Assembly (NCBI GenBank): GCA_030704615.1
Contig: CM060731.1
Coordinates: 26,972,001-27,032,000 of the forward strand
Source: Takakia lepidozioides
Lineage: Eukaryota; Streptophyta; Takakiopsida; Takakiales; Takakiaceae
Length of the DNA stretch: 60,000 bases
Direction: 5' to 3'
A program made the position numbers and the translations under genes. Shown here one piece after another: positions 24,305 to 35,257 of the stretch; the first letter of the stretch is position 1; every line of letters starts with the position of its first letter. The notes under the pieces were generated by a model. That model searched no databases, was not told where the DNA came from, and saw only the letters and a program-made list of their open reading frames with translations.

Positions 24305-24356
24305 AGCATGGGCTACCAGTTGGGGTAGCTTTGTGGGTTCAAATCCCACCCATGCT
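24305..24356 (+). other. tRNA-like module C without anticodon arm
   Basis: This is the best copy. The outer stem AGCATGG/CCATGCT (7 bp), the D-like stem GCTACC/GGTAGC around AGTTGG (6 bp) and the T-like stem GTGGG/CCCAC around TTCAAAT (5 bp) are all perfect within 52 nt. AGTTGG and GGTTCAAAT are the classic D-loop and T-loop (A-box and B-box-like) words of tRNA genes. The anticodon arm is replaced by three bases. Confidence 0.6.
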
Positions 24357-25254
24357 CTCCCACTATGGGTGGGAGATGAAGTAGTTGGCTGCTGTGCTTG
24401 ATTCTGGCCTTTGTCTTCATGTTGCTAGACTCCATTTTGTGTGTCTTAGGCTTGTGTGGAACTTGGGCAAAAGAATGAGAGCAGATGGTGGAAGCTGATG
24501 TGCACATGCCAAGCACTACCAGGCTGTCTCTGTGCTTCAGCAAAACTGCTGCTGCCTATGGCATTTTGACCCCCCTTACTTTGACCAGCTGTAAATCAGA
24601 AAATATGAATCCATTTTTTGCATTCTATGGTTCATCAGAATGCCGATGTGCTGGACAACACCTATAAGCAGGATGAGGTCCTGGAAATTTCATTCCGTCA
24701 TTGAAAATTGCAAATTCCTCCAATTTCCCTTATTTTTTTGGGAGGGGCCCAAAAAATGGGCCTCACACTCAACGGTGGCGTTTCTCTGATTTTTGCCTGA
24801 TTGGCCTGGAAATTTATAGCTGTCTGCAAGGGGTAGGTATGAGCATAATGTCCGGTCAATTTTCCCAAAAAAAAAAATTCACTGAGATATTCTCATTTTT
24901 CTGAGCTGGGGTCCTCTTTTTTCAAAAAGTTAACATTGGGCACTGGGCGCTTAAGGGTTAATACGTTATTGAGATAAGATAATTATGTATTCGCTACTTG
25001 GTAAATAGGGGGCAGAAGCCTTGGATTGAACTTTATTACAGATTATTTGAAGGGAAAAAAATTAAAACCCTTGATTGTAATTTATATTTTAAGCATGTTC
25101 TGCATAAGAGCATGTTTTGCATGTTCTATTTTCATATATATTTTAAACATGTTCTGCATAAGAGGAACATTTATTTATTTATTCATTTATAAAGCCGGGA
25201 AAAGACTCAGGTTTATTGATGTATGAATTAAGTAATCATGTATGATAATGAAAA

Positions 25255-25480
25255 AATGATATTTAATTATTGAAATATTGAAATGCACTAAAATATTGAG
25301 AATAACTAGCTGAAATATTGAAATATTTGCTGAAAATCTGGCTGAAATACTGAGGGACTTGCTAAAAATCTTGCTGAAATACTCAGGGACTTGTTAAAAA
25401 TCTGGCTGAAATACTCAGGGATTTGCTAAAAATCTGGCTGAAATATTGAGATACTGAAATACTGAAATACCAAGGTCTTC
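25255..25480. repeat. degenerate tandem repeat, unit about 35-40 bp
   Basis: Variants of CTGGCTGAAATACTCAGGGA and TTGCTAAAAATCTGG alternate five to six times across about 220 bases. The repeats are imperfect, and the unit also contains the shorter GAAATATTGA motif. No coding meaning is seen. Confidence 0.7.
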
Positions 25481-26799
25481 CCAATAATAATTTTGTCAAC
25501 AATCCAATGCTCTCTCTCCAGTGGTGGTAGCAAAACAGATAATGGTGATGGCTGGTCCAACCATAACAAACCACAAGCAATTCAGAGAGGGGGTGTCTAT
25601 CCAGAATTTAGAGAGCCCACACAAAATGAGGTGCTGGCAAAGAGTGCCCCACTGCTTTTCATTTGTGGAGGCTGCCCCTGCTCTACCGATATTATCACAT
25701 GTTGCCGCAAGTTGGGTATAACATCTGCATGAATGACTTCCTTGGATAATTGATCTCTCAAATTCAAGGCTTAGGGTTTATGGGATGTACACCTGAAATC
25801 TTGTATAATTAACTTTATGCAAGCTCCATTGGACGTCTGGCTAGTTCCGACCATACCGATCATCATTGGATATCAAGCAGTTCTGGTAAAATGAGGTACC
25901 CAAGACCTACCACCTCATGTTGACTCCCCATTTCCCACTGTTATGCGACTTTCCGATGCTGAATGAATTATGTACATTGATGTAGAATTAATCTCCAAGT
26001 GTTTTTACCAACAGTGCAGCAATACGCAAGGGATACTAACAAAGCACGAGAGAGAGAAGAAAGAAAGAAATGGCAGAAAGTAGAGCAAGAAATGTCACTC
26101 CGAGAAGACATGCCTTGTGCATATAGGCTGCCAGGCACTTCTAGTCCTCAAAGCTGAAGGCTTCTGCCATTCAAGAAATTTTTTACGCCCACGGAAGGCC
26201 CAAAGAGCATTACACACATAACAAAGATGAAAAAGAAAAAAAAATAGGGTTGAGACTTCAGACCTGATTTCTGAGTCCCTCCTCGAAAATGTGAAATAAT
26301 TTGGTCTGCTGCAAGTGACCGGTTTCCATTTCGACTAGTAAGTGGTACTAAACAACATACATATCCTCCGATACAGATACAAACATATATACAGACACTA
26401 CTTGACACGATTACTGGAGTTGATATTACACTCCCTGCAATCCGCCACAGTAGAAGATTTGCACGGACTCACCGAAAGGACAGTATAGATCAACACACAC
26501 AATAATAACTTGGACAAAGTAGAAACCTAGGTCTTGCGGGTCTTCAGCTTGTTGTGTAGCCCAGCAGTTGAAGCACTCCACACATAGAGGGATGCTCTGC
26601 AAATCCAAGCCATATTGTCTATATTCCTGAGTAGACCGCCCTAATTTGTAGGGTTTCAGATATAACTTAGAATGGAGGGTCAAACTTCGCAGCGGCATTG
26701 GACCACTCCCAGCCCATTACAAGCGTAGAAAAGGTAAAAAGCAGCACAAAGGCTGACCATATCAACAACCACAGGAGGATCAATAAGGAAGCTACTTAC

Positions 26800-26946
26800 T
26801 ATGCACAAGTTGATGGCCTTGCACCGTCGCTCAAGTCTTCCTGCCAAGCGTTCCACCCTTTCCTCCTTTAAGAAGTCCAAAGGCCAAGCTCCCCACACAA
26901 ACTGTACATATGGCATCCTCTCAGGACGACGAAGGCCAGGGTTTTG
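26800..26946 (-). other. exon-like segment of unknown protein
   Basis: On the minus strand an acceptor (CATGTTAG) opens a 147-bp segment reading RMPYVQFVWGAWPLDF then a charged helix-like stretch (ERVERLAGRLERRC). It ends at a perfect GTAAGT donor. Composition and flanking signals look like a real exon. A further open segment on the same strand near 26610-26480, ending at a GTGAGT donor, could be the next exon. I do not recognise the family, and no start or stop exon is evident. Confidence 0.3.
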
Positions 26947-27630
26947 CTAACATGAGAGCAAGGAAGAAAGGGAAGAAGCTTTCACTGCAATGGCTGTTAC
27001 TGGTTATGGCTGTTACTGGTTAAGAATATATTTCACAAAAACAAAAACAAATACAAATTAATATTTGATGCTCATTAATATCAAGAGTAATGTTAACTAG
27101 TGAAGGTATATATGTGAAGTTTGGGTGTTTTCCGGTGAAGGCATATTAGGATCTTCCCCCATTTTGGCACTCATGGGTCTCCTCTGGAGGGAGGAGCCAA
27201 CAAAGGTCCAAAGACATGTACGTATGGCTATTGTAGGTATATACGTATCAGACCTGCGGGTCAAAAGACACATACCTGTGCTATCTATACGGATCTAACG
27301 ATTAACCAGGGGTAAGTAAAAAGGAGACATGGTTCTTCAATTGCAGGCCGGGTTGGGTTACGGAATCTTCGTCCCGGGATTTGCCATGCCCTGTTCTGGC
27401 CTTTTTGGGCTTCCGTAGGCGTCACATTGACGATGCCGCAGCATATCCCGGGTCCGTTGGGCACCCACGCGTTCCCTTCCCGCCCACGATTAATCCCTGA
27501 GGCATATTCCATGATGCGCCTCCTGCACCGATGATGTCGAGGATCACCCGGGCCGTGATTATCCGGTCACCCCCTCCCCCACCCTCTCGCTCACAGGTCC
27601 TTTTTCTTTGGATCTTTGTTCACTATATAT

Positions 27631-27664
27631 TTTATTATTACTATTATTATTATTATTATTATTA
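27631..27664. repeat. (ATT)n microsatellite
   Basis: A run of ATT triplets with one interruption (ACT), inside AT-rich spacer. Confidence 0.85.
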
Positions 27665-28483
27665 CGATTTAACATAAAGAACATGGGGATTGTAGCCCTG
27701 GAAAACTTTATTAATTGGTAAGGAATATTTTTAACTTTGGCTAATTAGTGCCCACTTCTGAGCGGGAAATCGTCCTCTTGAAGAGTTTTTTTTTTTTTTT
27801 ACATTTTGTTATTCTTCAATTGTGATTATAATAATATTTTTTAAATAATAGTGTAAGTCAGCTGCGGTCGAAAGGGGATATTTTTCCAATTATTAATAAA
27901 GTTTTCAGGGCCTCTGTCCCCCGTTGCGTATTTTATTTAAAAACAAAATGGGGAACTATGTGCGTCCAGGACGGGCCGGGTGACCGATTTGCCGGCTGGC
28001 AGGCAGTCAACGTGATGGTTGTATGGAAAGAAAATTGCCGGTTTCCGGTGGACAAGCCCGGGAGACGAGGGGAGGAGAGGGACGAAGAAAGGAGGGTAGG
28101 GCTTACCGAGATTCCCTTGCAAGAGCGAGATGCGGATCACCATAGCTATGGTGGATTTGCATCTCTCGTGAGGCTTTAGGCTGTTTTTTAGGTTTTTTCA
28201 GATTGCAGCTGTTAATTCTCTGTGCAAATATGAACGCAGAAATCTCGTGCTTAGTTTGTGTTGTGAGATTTTCTCGGGTTCACGTCTTTGATGTGAGAAA
28301 ATTGGGAGTTGATCATGTTTTCTGAGTACTATCTGAAGGTTTAGTCCTCGCGCATCATAATCTTGCATTGCATTGTGTGTTCTCTTTATCCTTCCCTTTC
28401 GCGACAAGGAAACACAAGCTATAATGTGCGGGCAGGAATTTTAAGGTGGTCTACACTGATCTCCTCTCTGTTTGTGTGAGTGG

Positions 28484-28502
28484 GTGTGTGTGTGTGTGTG
28501 TG
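28484..28502. repeat. (GT)n microsatellite
   Basis: A short GT dinucleotide run in the probable 5' leader or promoter region of the MYB-CC gene. Confidence 0.8.
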
Positions 28503-28898
28503 AGCCTGCTTTCTCTAATCTGCGATCAAGCGATGGAACATTGATAAAATGTTACGGCTAGCTTGAACTCATTCCAGGAGTTTGAAGTGGGACAGTAGTC
28601 AACACAAGAAGCGCTTGTGATTTTTTTGAAGGTGAAGAAGCTCGGGCAAGTGAAAACGATTGCAAGAGAAAGGAGTTCATCGCACCTGAACTAGGGTTCG
28701 GAGTTTTTGGGGCAAAGAGGAAGTACAGATAGAATTTACACTGACGGAGGCGATGGTCACTAGGAAGAAGTGTAAGGTACTGTTATCAATGCAAAGCTTG
28801 TTCAAATCGATGGACCATGTATGAAACAATAGATTAGAGAAGGAATTGATGCTGGAGTCGAGGTCCTGCTACACCCGGGCGCGAGTTTTGCAGATGTA

Positions 28899-31800
28899 AT
28901 GAGCTGTCAGAAAGCTGTGAGCCGGCAGAGTCACGTAGTGTCCCCGTATGCGACTTTCAACAGCGTTTTCCTCCTCCCCTCTACATACTCAACACAGGTT
29001 ACTAAGTGTGTCGCCATTAGACAAGCACCTGTGGACAGCGGCTTGGTGAACTCTGCAGCAGGGAACTCCTCAGATGGATCGACTATACACAGAAACGACG
29101 AAGCTTCAGCTGCCAGGTAATATTAGACAGGTGTTTCGAAGAGTTTCAATGTGCAAGAATCTTTAAGCCTAAAACACGTCTTTTCTGGCCACTGTACTCT
29201 TTTACATAGATAATGTCATTCTAGCCAAACAAGATGGTATTTTAACTTGAAAGCTTCCCAGCCTCTCTCAGTTATTCTATTACTAAGTCAAAACCAGACA
29301 ACCAGTCATGCCACCAGAAACCACACCAGTGATAAGACTAACATTCGATAATGATATTTCAACTGGCAGATTCCCAGCCTCCTTCAGTTACTCTCATACT
29401 AAGTCACACTAACTCATTGCCCTGGGTACTCTCACCAGAAAGCCGTCTTCAAATCCATCGAGGGATTTGTTCCTGTACCTCTGTTCACCAACTTTGAAAA
29501 TCTTGGGGCCGAGCCAAAAGCCCAGGCCTAGTTATTGGAATCACACACAGCAGATTGATGCTTGTGTGAAGGGATTTCTAGAGGATATCTGGAAAACTCG
29601 GATCAATTGTCTGTTCCAAGGTAAGTCGTACTACTGGCGTGAGCCCCTGATAAAGGTAGTTTCTGTCCCTTTGTGTTCTGCTCAAACTGGGCGCGGGGTC
29701 AATGGCCACAAGGCTACGGCAAACAACGTCTTATGAGTACATTCTCATACTACGTCACACCATGAAATTCCACCAAATATCAGAGCAATACAAGCAGGGT
29801 AAGATATGACTAGCTATGTCAATATTAACGTTGTGCAATACATCTGAGAGCAAATGGTGTTTTTGCCCTTCACAATGAGCAGGCAGGGGCTCCGTCCCCG
29901 TGGCCCAGACTGGACTGTGATGTTAATAAACAGTAGTAGATCCCATGTGATGCCGATTGGTGGATGTTTCATTTGTCCAGGCAGGAAAGGACCGAGTGGA
30001 GTGCAGGGGGATAGATTGTACTCATAAGACGTTGTTTGCCGTAGCCTTGTGGCCATTGACCCCGCGCCCAGTTTGAGCGGGAACAAAAGGGACAGAACCT
30101 ACCTCTGTCAGGGGCTGACGTTGGTAGTAAGACTTACCTCCATATAAGTGCAGGGGGATAGAGAGAGATAGAATGTACTCATGCTGTTCCCTGCAAACAT
30201 TGGCTTGCCATAGCCTTCAGCCATTGACCCTGCAGGAAACTAACCCTCCCGGAGCCTTTTGTGGAGTTTGCACCCACCAGAGAGAGAGAGAATGTATTGA
30301 TGAGACTTTGTTTGCTGTAGCCTTGTCGTGAGAGGGAGAGAGAAGGAAGGGGTTCTGATAGTTTGGTCTTATTCACATAGTCATTGTCTGGTTGTCTCAC
30401 TTACAATTCTGCAGGACTCTGAGTGGCGGTGCCTTTGGCGTAGCACCCGAGTGGCGAACCTGGGCTGAATACGCTCCTGAAGAAGACTGCCTGGCGACTT
30501 GTTGGACAGATCTCTTAGATATTGAAGAGGTTGGAGGCAATTGTGGTGTGTGTGTATCTATCCACACAATCCATTACTAACATGTACTAGGTGTACCTGT
30601 GTTCGGTTCTGCTTGAAGTTATTTTGTTATCTCCTCTTTTGTGACTGGTTTCTAGTGGTATCATGGTTATTTGGCTTGTTACAATGGATCAGTAACTTCT
30701 TAATTGGCAGTGCCAGCTAATGTCCCAGTTCCAAAGAGTTACGTTTTGCAGTGTTTAGGACAGCACCCTTTGATCGTGTGTACAAATACATGTATCTTGT
30801 GCAACATACTGTAGGTTGGAGTCAAACTGGTTCAACAAAAACTTTTCTGAAATTTGCACGGCAATAGAGTGTCTAAGTTTCCTGGACATAACATTGGCAA
30901 AGAGCTTGCATACAATTATGGCCACCATTCATCTGGCTTTTGAACTCCCTTGCTGTCAGTGTTGAGGATTGAAGTACGTCACAGCTTGTCACGTTGTTTC
31001 ATTACAAGCAAGAATCTTAAGTTACACTAAAATTTGAATCTTTTGCGTTTATCCACAAATATATCTTTCTTTTCGTTTGTTTGCATGTAGACAATGTATC
31101 AGACGAAGAAGTTTTCAACGTCCAGCCTGATGCCCCAGAGGTCAGGGAGTCAGGCACCTGAGCCTCGTGGGTCAAGTGCAGCTGGGGGTTCCACAAATTC
31201 TGCTGGCAGCCCTGGAGGAGGTGGCTCGGGGGGTGGCGGTTCAGCTGCTAAGCAGCGACTGCGGTGGACACCAGAACTTCATGAGCGCTTTGTGGATGCT
31301 GTCACTCAGCTGGGTGGCCCTGATCGTGAGTTGTTTTGCGCAGTTAGAGTGTTCCTAAGAGGAAGAGAGATGGGCTCATTAAATTTTACTGATGGTTACA
31401 AATATATAACTGTTTGGCCAAAGAACAGAGGGAGCGAAAGGGCAATAAGCAAGAAGGGGACCACAAGTAGTGGGACTTACTGCAAACATGTGGGCAGAGA
31501 GGTTGAAAGAGACGTATGGATCCCTGTAAATGAAGATGAGGCCATGTATAGAAACATTCCACCAATGGGTAACTTCAGCAGTCTTGTGAATGTTTTGGCA
31601 AATCCAAAAGCCTTGGATCTGGCATTGTGATGGGGTTGTTTCCAGAGAAAAGTTTTCCTACCCTAGTTGTGCAATATAATCTCTAGTATCAATCACAATT
31701 AGCCCCTCTGATATCAGGACTGATAGCTAATCAGACAACAGCAGTGCCTTGTGACTCTAAAACAGGTTACTACCACAGCATTGATTTGTGCACCCACCAG

Positions 31801-34800
31801 TGGAGTAGATTTGCAAAGGTGGAAAAGATAGTGAGTTTCTTCATCCCACCTGGTTTTCATGATGGCTGTGACAGGGGCAACCCCAAAAGGAGTGTTGAGG
31901 GTGATGGGTGTGCAAGGCCTCACAATTTACCATGTGAAGAGCCACTTGCAGGCAAGTTCTTGTCACTTCTGGTATTGGGAGGCTTACTGCACGTATGTGA
32001 GTGCTTGTAAAGAACAGGGTTTTGGGGGTTTCCTGGCACAGCAGGGAGAGGGTCTTAGTGAATCTAGATGACTTAGAAAATCTTTGAAGGAGATGGATTC
32101 CCTTTTGCCTCTATGCTACATTGATGCTGGTTATATAATCTCAATCTCAATTGATTTGCATTATCTTGCATTTGCAAGTTTTATTAGTATAATAATTAAT
32201 TGTGCCTGGAAGCATGGATATATAGTACTTCCTGAGAGAAGACTCGCCAATTGCAAATCTGATTAGGAGATGAATGTGTTATGTAGGATGATGTCCATGA
32301 CAGGATGGTTGTACAGGCATCCCTCAAATGAGAATCTCTTTGTGCTTTGGTGCTCTGCAGAAGTATCGGCTGGCGAAGTACATCCCGGAGTCTTTGTCCG
32401 ATGGTATGTACTATTTGAATGCTTGCGAATTCACATTTATTGGAACCCTTCTCCTTCCCGCACGTTTGCACCACTAAAAAAGCTATTGTAGGCACAGAGG
32501 ATGGATGCAGGAACCAAGTTTTCAATGCCTGGAGTACTTCAGTGATATGGGGTTTGCTTTACTGTTTCAAATTATGATGTACTCGTATTGTGTTGCAAGA
32601 ATAATGGATTTAACTGTAGTGGATATTGGTTCTGCCATATGTTGGTTGGGTATTATAATGGTACCGAATTAGTTTCTTGGAGAATGTTAAAATAGATACA
32701 CATATCACAAGCTACGTATGGTTTGGATACGCAGGCTGGTGAACCTGGTAGACTCGATCCTGTCTGGCTTGTAATGTGGTCAGCAGAACCTTTTAGGTGA
32801 AATGATTGTTTCGATAGCAAGAAGAAGCACTTTACCAAATTTCACCAGCATGGGCCTTAAAATGAAATGATTGTTTAGAGCATCACTCCAGCCGCAAGTA
32901 TAAATCTGACCAGATGACGTGTGTCGAAAGTTTTTTCTTGGTGCATAATTTTGTGGAAGGGTTGGTTGCTATACTGTTCTTCTTTAGATGTAGTACTGCT
33001 TTGACATATTGGATAGAGCAATCATTCTAACCATATGTTGTTGCCATGCTTCTTTTTTCTTATATATGTGACCATTCAGTTCGTATCTTCAAAGTGTTCA
33101 TATTTTCCATAATAATATGTAATGCCTTGACTCGTTTCGTCTTCATCATGCGGAAGGACCATTTATTAGATAGTGCATTCAGTATCGATAACCCACCTGC
33201 AACGCTTTCGAGAGTACTTATTCCAACTTGGGTAATATAAGTGTCGACTCATAGCGATTTATTCTCTATCTGTTTAGGGACGAGTTTGACCTTTGTGACA
33301 GTAGCATTGGCAAAACCTTCAAAAATTAAATCTCATTTACAAGGGAGTCTCTAGTATGCTCGATGGTTTTTGTCACAATTTAATTTGTGTCTCTTCAACC
33401 TCTGGACAAGTGTGAGTAGATGACAATGAAGTGTTAATGTGATACAGGAGGAAAGTCTGAAAAGAAGAAGAATCCGGCAGATATTCTACCAACTTTGGAC
33501 GCAACATCGTGAGCTTTTGTTCTATTCAAATATAGTCCAGCTTCTGTACAATCTGTTCTGAAAGTCTGAAGTATGGCATAATTTGTGATTGTCCCAAAGT
33601 GCACATAATACTGCTTGTTGTGCATTATTCATTGTACTAGTTGCAATGCAGCTAGTGATGCTGTCAAGTGTACACTGACACATTTGTCTTCGGCTAACTG
33701 AGAGAAATACTTTGCCACATGGTGACAGTTTAATAAGGCATTGGTTTCCTTGCAGGGGAATCCAAATCACCGAGGCTTTACGCATGCAGATGGAAGTTCA
33801 GAAACGGCTACACGAGCAGCTTGAGGTTTGTTCTCTCCTGTGCATGTTCGACCAGCCTTGATCAAGATGCTAGAAAGCAAGAGAAGAAAACATACCTAAT
33901 TCAGTGTCCCAAAAGATGATGAGCATGTCAAATGAGTCTTCTCCTTGCATAGATATGCAGTTGCAAAGCTTCTAATGGCACATGGCCCAAGGCATAACAT
34001 AGGACCACAAAAAAAGAGAGAGGCCCTGACAGCATGGAACCCTTCACAAACTCTCCATGAGGCTATTGAACCTGGAAGGAGTGAGCTTCTGGGCTTTTAT
34101 GAGGTCTATTGTAGAGAATTGTTGTAACGAAGTATGCTTTGTCGATCCTCTATAAGCCAACTGCAAAGAGAGGAGCACTGCTTAACTGTCATGTATTGAG
34201 ATTAAATCAGATGCTATATGCTAATGTGAAAGGATGCCCACGACTTTGGGCATAGTTTTAGCTCTTAGCTACAGTAAGAGTTCGGAGAACCAATTATGGT
34301 GTTCATATGGCATTGTCACAGGTGCAGCGCCATCTACAGTTACGCATCGAGGCCCAGGGGAAATACTTACAAAAAATCATTGAAGAGCAGCAAAGGTATG
34401 GCCTAAACAGCCGTGCTGCGCCTGCTGACCCTGGGGCACCAGCACCTCCAATTGCAGAGCAGCCATCTGGACAGGCCACCATCGAAACTAAGCCTGAGCT
34501 GCCAAAAGTGGTAGCAACAGCTATTGAGGGCTCTACACCTCCTTCAATGGTGGGTATTGGCGGGCCACCAACCCAGCCGAACAACTCACAAGCTTCTGGA
34601 CTCACTCCACAAGAGCCACCCCATGCTCAGTACATTGGTTCTGGATATAATGGCACGAATCCCCCAATATCAGTTGGGTCACCAAGTCAGCCACCACTGA
34701 AACGGACACGTGTGGAGGACAGGGCAGGCCAAACTCAGTCTCCACAGCTTGAATCACAACAATCGTCAGGAATGGCCCAAACTGGTGGTGGGTTCCAGGA

Positions 34801-35257
34801 GTCGGCTCAGGGAAGTGGTGAGGGGTCATTCCATTCCAATCTTATACCAAGTACTGGCTTCCCCCCCGGCCAAGCTGGAGCGCCTTTCTCTCAAGGTGCT
34901 CTAAGTCAGCACACCTACTCCCAACAACTCCCTCGAGTGGTTTATGCACCAGCACCTCAATCAGTTGATTCAGAGAATCTGGTTCGATCGCAACTGCCAG
35001 GATCTGGAGGGCAGGTTGTCTCTAACAGTGGTGCTATAGGGAGCACTCATCAGCTGCAAGAACACGGTTCAGGAGCTAGACAAGTTACAAACAAGGTGGA
35101 GCCTTCTTTGCTAACATCTGAATCCAAGTTTGGTGGGAAAGCAAATGAAGGAAGTGGCCTTGCATCTGGAGTCATCCCTCCTTCTCAAGATGGGGTGTTT
35201 GACCAATGGGAACATGGTAGCAAGGCTGGGAGCTTGTTCCATGGGGATGGTAATTAG
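28899..35257 (+). CDS. PHR1-like MYB-CC transcription factor
   Basis: Eight exons (28899-29116, 30415-30529, 31091-31325, 31875-31951, 32361-32403, 33448-33508, 33756-33825, 34322-35257) join in frame to 584 codons. An N-terminal segment EWRTWAEYAPEED..WTDLLD resembles the WAD-x-L..DD..W-x-DLL region of PHR proteins. The single MYB/GARP repeat spans exons 3-5 (RLRWTPELHERFVDAVTQLGG, then ATPKGVLRVMGVQGLTIYHV, then KSHLQ/KYRLAKYIPE). Exons 7-8 carry the coiled-coil MYB-CC motif with the LHEQLE signature (QKRLHEQLEVQRHLQLRIEA). The long C-terminus is Gln/Ser/Pro/Gly-rich. Known members bind the P1BS element GNATATNC as dimers and drive phosphate-starvation responses in the nucleus; that role here is inference from the family. 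The first exon's ATG at 28899 is tentative; an intron acceptor just before it would also be possible, and MYQTKKF at 31094 could be an alternative start. Confidence 0.88.
29225..29425. repeat. imperfect direct repeat, two copies
   Basis: The block reading GGTATTTTAACTTGAAAG..CCCAGCCTCTCTCAGTTA at about 29235-29295 recurs as GATATTTCAACTGGCAG..CCCAGCCTCCTTCAGTTA at about 29350-29410. Both copies lie in the first intron of the MYB-CC gene. Confidence 0.5.
29618..30150. repeat. inverted repeat in the first intron of the MYB-CC gene
   Basis: About 125 bp at 29618-29743 recurs in inverted orientation at about 30017-30150, separated by about 275 bp. Shared words include GGGCGCGGGGTCAATGGCC and CTACGGCAAACAACGTCTTA. 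Weaker third and fourth partial copies lie near 30175-30240 and 30290-30335. This looks like a foldback or rearranged transposon that would form a long hairpin in the pre-mRNA. Confidence 0.7.
31946..31958 (+). other. GC-AG intron donor in the MYB domain
   Basis: The exon ending in the SHLQ codons (31951) is followed by GCAAGT instead of GTAAGT. The next exon opens after CTCTGCAG at 32361 with KYRLAKY, restoring the invariant SHLQKYR motif exactly. This fixes the junction and shows a non-canonical GC donor with an otherwise perfect consensus. Confidence 0.85.

Larger units (their letters stand above)
23066..24957. mobile_element. non-autonomous piggyBac-like element (TTAA target, CCCYTAAG inverted ends)
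   Basis: TTAA at 23062-23065 and again at 24958-24961 flank an element that starts CCCCTAAGCGCCCA and ends with the near inverse GGGCGCTTAAGGG. TTAA target duplication with inverted ends beginning CCC is the signature of the piggyBac superfamily. The 1,892-bp interior encodes no transposase. It holds a 40-base T run (23210-23249), a 54-nt hairpin and three tRNA-like modules annotated separately. Assignment rests on the ends alone. A second element with related ends lies at 37115-37936. Confidence 0.6.
24962..28750. other. spacer with simple repeats, no confident gene
   Basis: This region is AT-rich, with direct and tandem repeats around 25060-25480, a GC-rich patch at about 27350-27590 and AT/ATT runs near 27630. 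One exon-like minus-strand segment (26800-26946) is listed separately. The right end, from about 27.95 kb, is likely promoter and 5' leader of the MYB-CC gene. I recognise no complete gene. Confidence 0.4.

Noticed and set aside
24305-24356. Functional tRNA gene
   Set aside because: The anticodon arm is absent, so it cannot be assigned an amino acid; it is reported as a tRNA-like module instead.
27285-27512. 75-codon minus-strand ORF in a GC-rich patch
   Set aside because: It could be a first exon, but there is no donor-acceptor pair or homology that I can defend.
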